NCBI GenBank assembly: GCA_934180065.1 | Contig: CAKPRA010000042.1 | Span: forward strand, 1-14,448 | Source of the DNA: an uncultured Clostridia bacterium | Lineage (GTDB): Bacteria > Bacillota > Clostridia > TANB77 > CAG-508 | Length of the DNA stretch: 14,448 bases | Reading direction: 5' to 3' | In this document: positions 1 to 7,381 of the stretch, in pieces | Numbering within the stretch: the first letter of the stretch is position 1 | Layout: each line of letters begins with the position of its first letter | Made by a program: the position numbers and the translations under genes | Notes under the pieces: model-generated | Told to the model about the DNA's origin: nothing | Seen by the model: the letters and a program-made list of their open reading frames with translations, nothing else | The model's database searches: none

Positions 1-139
1 GTGACTTGCTGGTCGCCCATACAAAGTAGTGTGAGAGTTGTAGAGCCCTCGTTTTAGTTTTGTGATATTAAGATATTTTCTAAAAGCTCCCAAACTGCGC
101 GTCACTTTTTTTAATATATATATTCACATATCCTACTCT
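1..139 (+). mobile_element. Left copy of a short inverted-repeat element (MITE-like or structured-RNA repeat), cut by the window edge
   Basis: These bases match the reverse complement of 14274-14413 at roughly nine positions in ten. A 30-bp block (6-35) and a block of about 27 bp ending near 107 are identical in both copies, while the AT-rich centre (about 67-82) differs and carries one indel. The inner end (109-131) is the same AT-rich sequence that forms the terminal inverted repeat of the right copy, followed by a shared CTACTCT (133-139). The outer terminus lies beyond the window. No reading frame of useful length is present. The first five bases (GTGAC) differ from the right copy but are complementary to GTCAC at 101-105, so the interior could close as a hairpin. 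I do not recognise the family. Confidence 0.8.
109..131 (+). repeat. Terminal inverted-repeat arm of the left element
   Basis: This 23-bp AT-rich arm is identical to bases 14417-14439 of the right element, and its reverse complement is found at 14282-14304. Its partner arm would lie left of base 1, outside the window. Confidence 0.7.
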
Positions 140-222
140 ACGAAATTTAATTTGTAATTTACTTAATGCTATTGCAATTCTTATATTAACTTGGATTACA
201 TACAAAAAAATAACATTTTCCC

Positions 223-251
223 TTTATTTTTAAGTAATTTTATAGTATAAT
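223..251 (+). promoter_or_regulatory. Probable leuS promoter
   Basis: A perfect -10 box, TATAAT, lies at 246-251. With a 17-bp spacer the -35 region would be 223-228 (TTTATT), a poor match to TTGACA, so the -10 box carries most of the evidence. Transcription would start near 258, leaving a leader of about 27 nt. That leader is too short for a T-box, and none is visible between the repeat element and the gene. Confidence 0.5.
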
Positions 252-269
252 TATGGAAATTTTAATTTG

Positions 270-275
270 AAAGGA
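270..275 (+). promoter_or_regulatory. leuS ribosome binding site, decides the start codon
   Basis: AAAGGA lies 9 nt upstream of the ATG at 285. The frame is also open from a TTG at 267, but that codon overlaps this Shine-Dalgarno sequence and has none of its own, so ATG 285 is the likely start. Confidence 0.8.
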
Positions 276-284
276 CGATGCAAT

Positions 285-2726
285 ATGGAATACAATTTTC
301 AAGAAATAGAAAAAAAATGGAAAGAGTATTGGGATAAAAATGAAACATTCAAAACTGATGTATGGGATTTTTCAAAACCAAAATATTACGCATTAGATAT
401 GTTTCCGTACCCATCAGGAGTTGGATTACATGCAGGACATGTAGAAGGATATACAGCAACAGACATAATGGCAAGATTTAAAAGAATGCAAGGTTATAAT
501 GTCCTTCACCCAATGGGATGGGATGCTTTTGGACTTCCAGCAGAGCAATATGCTATAAATACTGGAAATCATCCTGATGGTTTTACCCAGAAAAATATAA
601 ATACATTTAAAACACAATTAAAAAATGTAGGCTTCTCATATGATTGGGATAAAGAAATCTCAACAACAGACCCAGATTATTATAAATGGACACAATGGAT
701 ATTTAAACAATTATATTTAGATGGATATGCAAAATTGGTTGACATGCCTGTTAATTGGTGTGAAGAGCTTGGAACGGTTCTCGCTAATGATGAAGTAATT
801 GATGGAAAAAGCGAAAGAGGTGGTTTTCCAGTTGTACGTAAAAATATGAAACAATGGGTTATTGAAACACCTAAATTTGCAGAAAAATTGCTTGAAAACT
901 TAGAAAATCTAGATTGGCCTGAATCAACAAAAGAAATCCAAAAAAATTGGATTGGAAAATCTGTTGGAGCTCAAGTTGATTTTGAAGTTGCAGATCATGA
1001 TGACTTAAACTTTACAATATTTACTACTAGATGTGATACATTATTTGGTGCTACCTATTGTGTTCTAGCTCCAGAAAATAAATTAGTTAAACAAATTACA
1101 ACTCCAGATCAAAAATCTGCTGTTGAAGAATATATAAAAATTTGTAGCACAAAGTCAGATTTAGAAAGAACTGAATTAAATAAGGATAAAACTGGTGTAT
1201 TTACAGGTGCATATGCAATAAATCCTGTTAATGGAAATAAATTACCTATATGGATTTCAGATTATGTACTATCTTCATATGGTACTGGTGCTATTATGGC
1301 TGTTCCTGCACATGATCAAAGAGATTATGAGTTTGCGAAAAAATTTGATCTTCCAATAATTCAAGTAATCGCTCCATGTTCAGCAGATAATACTCCATGC
1401 TCTAATTCAGAAGTAATTAAAGATTCTGCATTTACAGATACAAGCTCTGGAGTTTTAATTAATTCAGGATTTTTAGATGGATTATCTGTAAAAGAAGCTC
1501 AAGAAAAAATGATTTCTTGGTTAGAAGAGCACAAGATTGGTCATAAACAAATTAATTACAAGATTCATGATTGGATTTTTGCTAGACAACGTTATTGGGG
1601 TGAACCTATTCCTATTGTTAATTTCGAAGATGGAACAAGTAAAGCACTTGATGACTCTGAATTACCATTAGTATTACCAAAACTAGATAATTATGCTCCA
1701 AGCAAAAATGGTGATAGCCCTCTTGAAAGAGCTACAGATTGGGTAAATGTGACAATTGACGGCAAAAAAGGAAAAAGAGAAACAAGCACAATGCCCGGTA
1801 GTGCTGGCTCAAGTTGGTATTTCTTAAGATACATAGATTCACATAATGACAAAGAATTTGCAAACCAAGATTTATTAAAACACTGGCTTCCTGTTGATTT
1901 ATATGTTGGTGGACCAGAGCACGCTGTTGGTCACCTTATATATTCAAGAATTTGGAACAATTACCTATATAATAAAAATTTGGTACCTGTACAAGAGCCA
2001 TTTCAAAAACTTGTACATCAAGGAATGATTTTAGGTTCAAATGGTATAAAAATGGGAAAACGTTATCCAGAATTTGCAATTGATCCTAATGATATTGTAA
2101 AAAAATATGGTGCAGACACTTTACGTCTATATGAAATGTTCATGGGACCATTAGAAGCAAATAAGCCTTGGAATGAAAATGGTGTTGAAGGTGCTAAAAG
2201 ATTTATTGAACGTGTATTTAGAATGTTCCAAGAAAAAGAAATTACAGATACAGAAAACAAAAATCTAGAAAAAATCTATAATGTAACAGTAAAAAAAGTT
2301 ACAGAAGATTATGAAAAATTGTCTTATAATACTGCTATTAGCCAATTAATGATTTTGGTCAACGCAGCTTATAAAGAAAATACTTTACCAAGAGAATATG
2401 CTGAAGGATTTATAAAAATGTTAAACCCTATTGCACCTTTTGTTACTGAAGAAATTTGGAATACAGTTTTAGGTCATGATAACACAATAACTTATGAGAA
2501 ATGGCCTACATATGATGAATCAAAAACTTTTAACGAAGGAATCACACTTCCAATTCAAATTAATGGAAAATTAAAAGCTACAATTAATGTTCCTGTTGAT
2601 TCAGATGAAAACGTAATAAAACAACAGGTTCATGAAAATCCAAACATCCAAAGATTATTAGATTCAAAAACTATAGTCAAAGAAATATATGTAAAAAATA
2701 AAATTTATAATATTGTTGTAAAATAA
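285..2726 (+). CDS. leuS: Leucyl-tRNA synthetase
   Basis: This cytoplasmic class I aminoacyl-tRNA synthetase attaches leucine to tRNA-Leu and edits mischarged products. From ATG 285 it is 813 residues, normal for bacterial LeuRS. The HIGH motif appears as HAGH (residues 49-52), followed by the conserved GWDAFGLPAEQYA stretch. The CP1 editing domain contains the Thr-rich FTTRCDTLFGATY (T247/T248) and GTGAIMAVPAHDQRD. The WIFARQRYWGEPIP block and the C-terminal anticodon-binding region are present. The KMSKS loop reads KMGKR (589-593), a departure from the textbook motif in an otherwise intact enzyme. The gene is monocistronic, opposes all other genes here and ends at a hairpin terminator. No T-box leader is present, although many Firmicutes control leuS that way. 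Identification is very secure. Confidence 0.98.
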   Translation: MEYNFQEIEKKWKEYWDKNETFKTDVWDFSKPKYYALDMFPYPSGVGLHAGHVEGYTATDIMARFKRMQGYNVLHPMGWDAFGLPAEQYAINTGNHPDGFTQKNINTFKTQLKNVGFSYDWDKEISTTDPDYYKWTQWIFKQLYLDGYAKLVDMPVNWCEELGTVLANDEVIDGKSERGGFPVVRKNMKQWVIETPKFAEKLLENLENLDWPESTKEIQKNWIGKSVGAQVDFEVADHDDLNFTIFTTRCDTLFGATYCVLAPENKLVKQITTPDQKSAVEEYIKICSTKSDLERTELNKDKTGVFTGAYAINPVNGNKLPIWISDYVLSSYGTGAIMAVPAHDQRDYEFAKKFDLPIIQVIAPCSADNTPCSNSEVIKDSAFTDTSSGVLINSGFLDGLSVKEAQEKMISWLEEHKIGHKQINYKIHDWIFARQRYWGEPIPIVNFEDGTSKALDDSELPLVLPKLDNYAPSKNGDSPLERATDWVNVTIDGKKGKRETSTMPGSAGSSWYFLRYIDSHNDKEFANQDLLKHWLPVDLYVGGPEHAVGHLIYSRIWNNYLYNKNLVPVQEPFQKLVHQGMILGSNGIKMGKRYPEFAIDPNDIVKKYGADTLRLYEMFMGPLEANKPWNENGVEGAKRFIERVFRMFQEKEITDTENKNLEKIYNVTVKKVTEDYEKLSYNTAISQLMILVNAAYKENTLPREYAEGFIKMLNPIAPFVTEEIWNTVLGHDNTITYEKWPTYDESKTFNEGITLPIQINGKLKATINVPVDSDENVIKQQVHENPNIQRLLDSKTIVKEIYVKNKIYNIVVK

Positions 2727-2732
2727 AATAAT

Positions 2733-2780
2733 ACGGACTTTAAAACTTCTTTTTTAAGAATATTCTAAAGTCCGTTTTTA
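2733..2780 (+). terminator. Rho-independent terminator of leuS, probably bidirectional
   Basis: ACGGACTTTA (2733-2742) pairs perfectly with TAAAGTCCGT (2766-2775), and a run of T follows at 2775-2779. On the minus strand the same stem is followed by a T-rich stretch (complement of about 2720-2732), so it can also stop the convergent LCP transcript. It starts 6 bp after the leuS stop codon. Confidence 0.85.
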
Positions 2781-2788
2781 ATTTCCTA

Positions 2789-2810
2789 ATATTATATTTA
2801 AATATAATAT
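2789..2810. repeat. Perfect 22-bp AT palindrome between convergent genes
   Basis: The sequence is its own reverse complement, centred on TTTAAA at 2799/2800. It lies 13 bp past the LCP stop codon in the direction of that gene's transcription, between the stop and the bidirectional terminator. No T-tract follows on either strand, so it is not a standard terminator. It may stabilise the LCP mRNA 3' end, or be fortuitous in such AT-rich DNA. Confidence 0.5.
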
Positions 2811-2823
2811 CTATTAATTTAAG

Positions 2824-4500
2824 CTAGTCATCTATTGTATCAGTTACTTTATTATTGTTTTCTTTTGGTTCATTTTTTATATTATTTGAAGATGTATTAT
2901 TTTTAATTATATTTTCTTTTACGTCATTAACATTATTAGAAATACTATTCTCAGTAACTTTATTTTCAATTACATTATTTGTAACGTTATTTTTCACTAC
3001 ATTTTCGTTTTTTACAGTATTGTTAGTTAATTTGTTAGTATTATTTGTGGTATTTACTGTATTCTTTTTAATATTATTTGTTGTGTTATTATTTTGGTTG
3101 GTTACTGTATTTTTCGTTGTATTTGTAACTGTATTCTTTTTTGTATTTGTTGTATTTGTATTTTTCTTTGTTGTTGTGGATTTCTTTGTATAATCATTTA
3201 AGCATTTCTTTTTATCAGCTTCTGTCAATCCCATTTTTTCTATATATCCATTAATCAATTCTCGTGTTTCATCTGTATCAGCTTTATAAAACCAAAGTTC
3301 ATTCATTTTAGATGGATCTCCAGGTAATTGCTCCATTTGCAAATCATTTATATTAAAATCAATTACGAAAGGTGCATATCCCAACATTTTATTTAATGTT
3401 ATATTTGTTTCTAAATTATTAAAAACAGCAGAAACTACATTTTTTAATTGCTCTAAATTATTTGTTTTTATAACTTTTGTCGCTACAACTTTTAAAAATT
3501 CTCTCTGTGTTCTCATTCTTCCTTCATCATTATCTCCATATGAAGCACTATAAGTAGTTCCATTATTATTATGTCTAAATCTAACTAATTGCTCTGCTTG
3601 GTCACCATTTAATTTCTGATATCCTGATTTCAAATGAATATGCAAATTTTGTGAAGAATCATCATAATCCATATTAATTGGAACATCAAATTCCACACCA
3701 CCTATAGAGTTAACAATATCTACTAGTGCTTGATTTTTTACAGTAATATAATAATCAATATTAACACCTGTAAGTTTTTCAACCGCTTTTACGGTTTTTT
3801 GCGGATCTTTCTGATATAATGCATTAATCTTATCAAATCCCCCTGCTGTAGCCTCATTATTTCCTATAAAAGTATCTCTTGGAATTGATAGTAAAAAAGC
3901 TTGATTTGTATCTGGATTATATCCGGCCAACATAATTGTATCTGTTAATTCTGCAGAAATATCGTCACTAACACCTAAAATAAGAACAAATATCGGATCT
4001 TGCTCTCCAACAGCATCTTTAACCATGCTTTTGACAGCTTCCGCAATATTACCTTTAGAGTTATATAGATATTTTCCAAAAATACCAACTGCTATTAATA
4101 ATAAAGTAATTAAAATTATTAACATTATTTTTAAAACAATATTCATCTTTTTCTTATTCTTTTTATTTATATTGCCTTTATTATTTCTTTTATTATCTTT
4201 ATTTTGATTTTGTTTTCTATTCTTATTATCTGATTTATCTATATATTTTCTATCCAGTAAATTTTCTGTATAATCATCTTTAACAATATTATTATTTTCA
4301 ATATCAAAATCTTTTTTACTAATATTTTTTAATTCTTTTTCGTTTTTATTTTTTTTGTAATTTGTACTAGATTTCTTTATTGCATTGTTAGAATTTTTTT
4401 TCTTAGAATTTTCATCAATCATTCTCCTCGGTTTAGCTTTTTTATTAAAACTATGCTTAGCTCTTTTTTCCTCACTTTTTTCCTTATTATCTCTACCCAT
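2824..4500 (-). CDS. LCP (LytR-CpsA-Psr) family envelope protein with long low-complexity tails
   Basis: LCP enzymes transfer undecaprenyl-linked glycopolymers such as teichoic acid or capsule onto peptidoglycan at the outer membrane face. The 558-residue protein has a Lys/Asn/Asp-rich cytoplasmic region (1-118), one transmembrane helix (about 119-144) and an extracellular LCP domain (about 170-345). Family hallmarks visible are DTIMLAGYNP, SIPRD (205-209), SIGGVEFDVP, LNGDQAEQLVRFRH (to 310) and GRMRTQREF (327-335), which supply the Arg/Asp residues that bind the polyprenyl pyrophosphate. From about residue 436 to the end the chain is almost entirely Thr, Asn, Lys and Val. The ATG (4498-4500) has AGAGG a few bases upstream and begins 2 bp after the stop codon of the upstream flavoprotein, so the two are co-transcribed. 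The acceptor polymer cannot be told from sequence. Confidence 0.93.
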   Translation of the reverse strand: MGRDNKEKSEEKRAKHSFNKKAKPRRMIDENSKKKNSNNAIKKSSTNYKKNKNEKELKNISKKDFDIENNNIVKDDYTENLLDRKYIDKSDNKNRKQNQNKDNKRNNKGNINKKNKKKMNIVLKIMLIILITLLLIAVGIFGKYLYNSKGNIAEAVKSMVKDAVGEQDPIFVLILGVSDDISAELTDTIMLAGYNPDTNQAFLLSIPRDTFIGNNEATAGGFDKINALYQKDPQKTVKAVEKLTGVNIDYYITVKNQALVDIVNSIGGVEFDVPINMDYDDSSQNLHIHLKSGYQKLNGDQAEQLVRFRHNNNGTTYSASYGDNDEGRMRTQREFLKVVATKVIKTNNLEQLKNVVSAVFNNLETNITLNKMLGYAPFVIDFNINDLQMEQLPGDPSKMNELWFYKADTDETRELINGYIEKMGLTEADKKKCLNDYTKKSTTTKKNTNTTNTKKNTVTNTTKNTVTNQNNNTTNNIKKNTVNTTNNTNKLTNNTVKNENVVKNNVTNNVIENKVTENSISNNVNDVKENIIKNNTSSNNIKNEPKENNNKVTDTIDD

Positions 4501-4502
4501 AT

Positions 4503-5762
4503 TTAACCTCTTCTCACATTTTCTAAAATACTTTCAGCAGCAGCTCTTCCACTTTTAGCAGCCCAGGCAACAGTAGCCTTATTTCCTATTAAATCTCCTC
4601 CTGCCAAAATATTTTTTTCAGAAGTTTCAAATTTTTCATTAACTTTTAAATATCCCTTGTTATTTATATCTAATTTTAGGTTATTCAAAATATTTTTATC
4701 CACAGTAGAACCTATAGCCATTATTACATAATCTGCTTCAATAACATAATTGCTTCCCCCAATATTAACTGGACTTAATCTAGATTCTCCATCTTTTTTT
4801 ATAAGCTTTGTTTTAATACATTCAACTCCATTTACTTTTTCATTTCCCAATATTTTAACAATATTATTTTGAAATAAAAATTCTATATTCTCATTTTTTG
4901 CCTCTTCAATTTCTTTTCTTTCAGCAGGCATTTGCTCCTCAGCTCTTCTGTATACAACTTTAACAGATTTTGCTCCAAGTTTTTTTACTGTTCTAGCACA
5001 ATCAATTGCAACATTTCCTCCACCAGAAATTATTACATTTTTTCCTTTATAATCAGGATGAGAATTATGCTCTAACAATTCATTTCCACCATATACTCCT
5101 GTTAAATGCTCTCCTTCAATTCCCATTTTCCAAGATACATTTGCACCAATAGCAATAAAAATATAATCATATTCCTTTTTTAATTCTTCTAATTTTAGAT
5201 TTTTTCCTAGCTCTTTATTAAATTGTACCTTTATTCCCAAATTTAATATTTTTTCAATATTCTTGTCCAATACATCTTTTGGCAATCTAAAATCTGGTAT
5301 ACCATGTCTTAGAATTCCGCCAAGACAATCATATTTCTCATATATAGTAACATTAACACCATTTCTTGCTAAAAATGCTGAACAAGTCAATCCAGAAGGT
5401 CCACTACCAATTACAGCAACTTTTATATCTTTATTTATTTTTTCAAACTCAGACATCTGAAAATTTTTTTCAATAGCCATATCACCCAAATAAGCTTCTA
5501 TTTCGCCTATACTAACAGAATCTCCTTTAATTCCCCTAACACATGTAGATTCACATTGTTTTTTATGAGGACATATTCTTCCGCAAATAGATTGAAGTAC
5601 ACTAGTATTTGTTGCAGTTTTGTATGCATCTTCATAGTGCTCTAATTTCATTAATCTGATAATTTCTGTAATATCATTATCTAATGGACATCCCTTTCTA
5701 CAAGGTTTCACTTTACAACCTAAACAATATTCAATTTTCTCATTTATTTTATTCTGTTCCAT
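4503..5762 (-). CDS. GltD-like NAD(P)-dependent FAD/Fe-S oxidoreductase (glutamate synthase small-subunit family)
   Basis: The 419-residue protein has the layout of the glutamate synthase beta-subunit family. An N-terminal Fer4_20 domain holds eight cysteines in two groups (13, 16, 21, 25 and 60, 64, 70, 74) for two [4Fe-4S] clusters. An FAD Rossmann motif GSGPSG lies at 119-124, and an NAD(P)-binding motif GGGNVA at 247-252 is followed by VVYRRAEEQMPA. The C-terminal FAD contact ILAGGD lies at 385-390. Such proteins pass electrons from NAD(P)H to a partner subunit: GltB for glutamate synthesis, NfnA in NfnAB, or PreA in dihydropyrimidine dehydrogenase. No partner gene is in this window, so the substrate is open and I give no symbol. 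It has its own promoter and AGGAG ribosome binding site, and is the first gene of an operon with the LCP gene. Confidence 0.9.
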   Translation of the reverse strand: MEQNKINEKIEYCLGCKVKPCRKGCPLDNDITEIIRLMKLEHYEDAYKTATNTSVLQSICGRICPHKKQCESTCVRGIKGDSVSIGEIEAYLGDMAIEKNFQMSEFEKINKDIKVAVIGSGPSGLTCSAFLARNGVNVTIYEKYDCLGGILRHGIPDFRLPKDVLDKNIEKILNLGIKVQFNKELGKNLKLEELKKEYDYIFIAIGANVSWKMGIEGEHLTGVYGGNELLEHNSHPDYKGKNVIISGGGNVAIDCARTVKKLGAKSVKVVYRRAEEQMPAERKEIEEAKNENIEFLFQNNIVKILGNEKVNGVECIKTKLIKKDGESRLSPVNIGGSNYVIEADYVIMAIGSTVDKNILNNLKLDINNKGYLKVNEKFETSEKNILAGGDLIGNKATVAWAAKSGRAAAESILENVRRG

Positions 5763-5793
5763 AATAGCTCCTATCCATTAAATACTTGTTTAA

Positions 5794-5822
5794 ATTTTAC
5801 TATTTAAAAATTTTAAAGTCAA
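5794..5822 (-). promoter_or_regulatory. Promoter of the flavoprotein-LCP operon
   Basis: On the minus strand TTGACT (5817-5822) and TAAAAT (5794-5799) are separated by exactly 17 bp. Transcription would begin near 5787, about 25 nt before the start codon at 5762, with AGGAG just upstream of the ATG. Confidence 0.75.
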
Positions 5823-5914
5823 TACAAACCACTATTTTTCACACAACAGACATATTTATAATTCAACTATTTTTTACAAAAAACACAGTAAAATCACCAT
5901 TTAACTTACTATTC

Positions 5915-5939
5915 ACGGTAATTCATTAATAGATACCGT
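5915..5939. other. Small inverted repeat between the UDG gene and the next promoter
   Basis: ACGGTA (5915-5920) and TACCGT (5934-5939) can pair around a 13-nt loop that itself contains ATTAAT. It lies 45 bp beyond the uracil-DNA glycosylase stop codon. No T-run follows on the minus strand, so it is a weak candidate for the end of the repair operon. I see nothing else in the 222-bp gap (5763-5984) except the promoter listed separately. Confidence 0.3.
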
Positions 5940-5984
5940 ATTTGTATATATTTAAAAAGTAGAGCTAAGATTGGGAACAACAAG

Positions 5985-6539
5985 TTACATTGTGTTAAAC
6001 TTCTCCACTACAGATTTTAAATCTCTCCAAAACTCAATTTTTTTGTTTTCATCTCTAAGCAAAGCTGCAGGGTGCCATGTTGGCATATAATATATCCCCT
6101 TTTTTTCAATCCACTTTCCTCTACTTGCAGTAATAGAAAGTTCCTTTCCTAAAATATTTTTTAGTGCTGTACTTCCCAATAAGACAATTACCCTAGGTTT
6201 TACTAAAATTACTTGATTACGCAAATAATTCAAACAACTTTCAGCCTCATCTGGTTCAGGAACTCTATTTTGTGGAGGCCTACATTTAACAATATTTGCA
6301 ATATAAACCTCTTCTCTTTTAATTCCAAGCCCTTCAAAAGCCATATTCATTAATTTACCCGCTTTTCCAACAAATGGTAATCCCTGAATATCTTCATCAG
6401 CCCCTGGACCTTCGCCAATAAACATTATATCGGCATTTTTGTTACCTTGTCCAAAAACAATATTTTTTCTATTTACACATAATTTACATTTATTACAATT
6501 CACTATTGATTGCTCTAGCTCTTCCCAATTATCAAACAT
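5985..6539 (-). CDS. Family 4 uracil-DNA glycosylase (Fe-S type)
   Basis: This enzyme removes uracil from DNA, arising from cytosine deamination or dUTP incorporation, and so starts base-excision repair. The 184-residue length is typical of family 4. Fe-S ligands are visible as C15 and C18 (CNKC) plus C86 and C102, in the CX15C spacing of this family. Motif 1 reads GEGPGADED (42-50) and the C-terminal active-site motif HPAALLR lies at 156-162; KCRPPQNR (85-92) is also conserved. The ATG at 6539 follows AAAGGA by about 10 nt. It is the last gene of the OGG-addB-pgeF-UDG group, 30 bp after pgeF. Family 4 enzymes are often annotated as 'phage SPO1 DNA polymerase-related', but nothing here suggests a phage origin. 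Confidence 0.94.
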   Translation of the reverse strand: MFDNWEELEQSIVNCNKCKLCVNRKNIVFGQGNKNADIMFIGEGPGADEDIQGLPFVGKAGKLMNMAFEGLGIKREEVYIANIVKCRPPQNRVPEPDEAESCLNYLRNQVILVKPRVIVLLGSTALKNILGKELSITASRGKWIEKKGIYYMPTWHPAALLRDENKKIEFWRDLKSVVEKFNTM

Positions 6540-6569
6540 TTACTTCATTTCCTTTTACATAAAATACAT

Positions 6570-7349
6570 CTATTTAATTGCAATAATAGCACCATTTCTT
6601 CCTGAAAATTCTCTTTCACATCTATATGAATGCAATATTTCATTATTACAAACAGTACAAATTCCTGAATCTATGATATTTTCTGCCTTTAATCCACATT
6701 TTTTCAACATGTCAATATTAGCTTTTACAGAATCTATATGATATTTATTTTTGCCATTAATAATTCCATCATTTGTAATTATTGACTCATCTTTAAATAC
6801 ATTTAAGAAAATATCCTTAACATCATCTTCAACTTCAAAGTGACATTTTCTAATAGTAGGACCAATGCAACATATTAAATCTTCTGGGTTTGTTCCATAT
6901 TCCTTTTGCATTTTTTCAACAGCCACACGACCAATCTCCTTAACAGTTCCTTTCCAACCAGAATGAATATTTCCAATTGCATTTTTTACAGGATCATACA
7001 AAAATAATGATGTGCAATCTGCAAAGACAGCAGATAATACTTTGTTTTTCTCATTTGTTATAAGTCCGTCAGTTTCTTTAAAATCATGACTTTGACTTTC
7101 TTTATAAACAATCCCAACATTATTTGTATGAGTTTGATTTGGCATAACAACATTGTTAAAATCTAAATCCAAAACATTACAAATCTTTTTATAATTTATA
7201 TCATCTTTATATTTTTCTTTTAAATCAATTGGTTTTAATGTATAACAATGTGTTAATTTATCACTATATTGCAACAACTTTCTAAATTGCAAAAATTCTA
7301 TTCCATCTTTTCTCACATGTACAACATTTTCATTAGATAAATCTATCAT
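6570..7349 (-). CDS. pgeF: PgeF/YlmD-family protein (peptidoglycan editing factor, former 'polyphenol oxidase')
   Basis: This is a cytoplasmic single-domain protein of the Cu-oxidase_4 (YfiH/YlmD/FAMIN) family. Members have been reported as purine nucleoside phosphorylases or adenosine deaminases, and in E. coli YfiH/PgeF as a peptidoglycan-precursor editing factor; the old laccase label is doubtful. The 259-residue protein carries the metal-site residues of the family: H74 in QTH, C112 in ADC and H129 in NIHSGWKG. The C-terminal signature HSYRCEREFSGR is at 240-251. The start at 7349 has AAAGGA about 10 nt upstream. It sits between addB (32 bp) and the uracil-DNA glycosylase (30 bp), probably sharing their transcript. 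Which of the reported activities applies here cannot be decided from sequence. Confidence 0.92.
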   Translation of the reverse strand: MIDLSNENVVHVRKDGIEFLQFRKLLQYSDKLTHCYTLKPIDLKEKYKDDINYKKICNVLDLDFNNVVMPNQTHTNNVGIVYKESQSHDFKETDGLITNEKNKVLSAVFADCTSLFLYDPVKNAIGNIHSGWKGTVKEIGRVAVEKMQKEYGTNPEDLICCIGPTIRKCHFEVEDDVKDIFLNVFKDESIITNDGIINGKNKYHIDSVKANIDMLKKCGLKAENIIDSGICTVCNNEILHSYRCEREFSGRNGAIIAIK

Positions 7350-7381
7350 AAAAATCCAATCCTTTCAAAATAATAAATTAA

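Noticed and set aside
140..284. Possible T-box leader upstream of leuS
   Set aside because: No conserved T-box bulge sequence, no specifier stem and no terminator hairpin is visible, and the predicted leader is only about 27 nt.
2855..3193. A plus-strand frame of 112 codons rich in Phe, Val and Leu, resembling a membrane protein
   Set aside because: It is antisense to the Thr/Asn/Lys-rich tail of the LCP gene; reading those codons backwards automatically gives hydrophobic residues. No ribosome binding site or promoter supports it.
4025..4207. A short hydrophobic plus-strand frame of 60 codons
   Set aside because: It is the antisense shadow of the Lys/Asn-rich N-terminal part and membrane helix of the LCP gene.
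5875..5900. T-run/A-run stem near the middle of the 5763-5984 gap as a terminator for the UDG gene
   Set aside because: The stem is made only of A-T pairs with almost no loop, and no T-tract follows on the minus strand.
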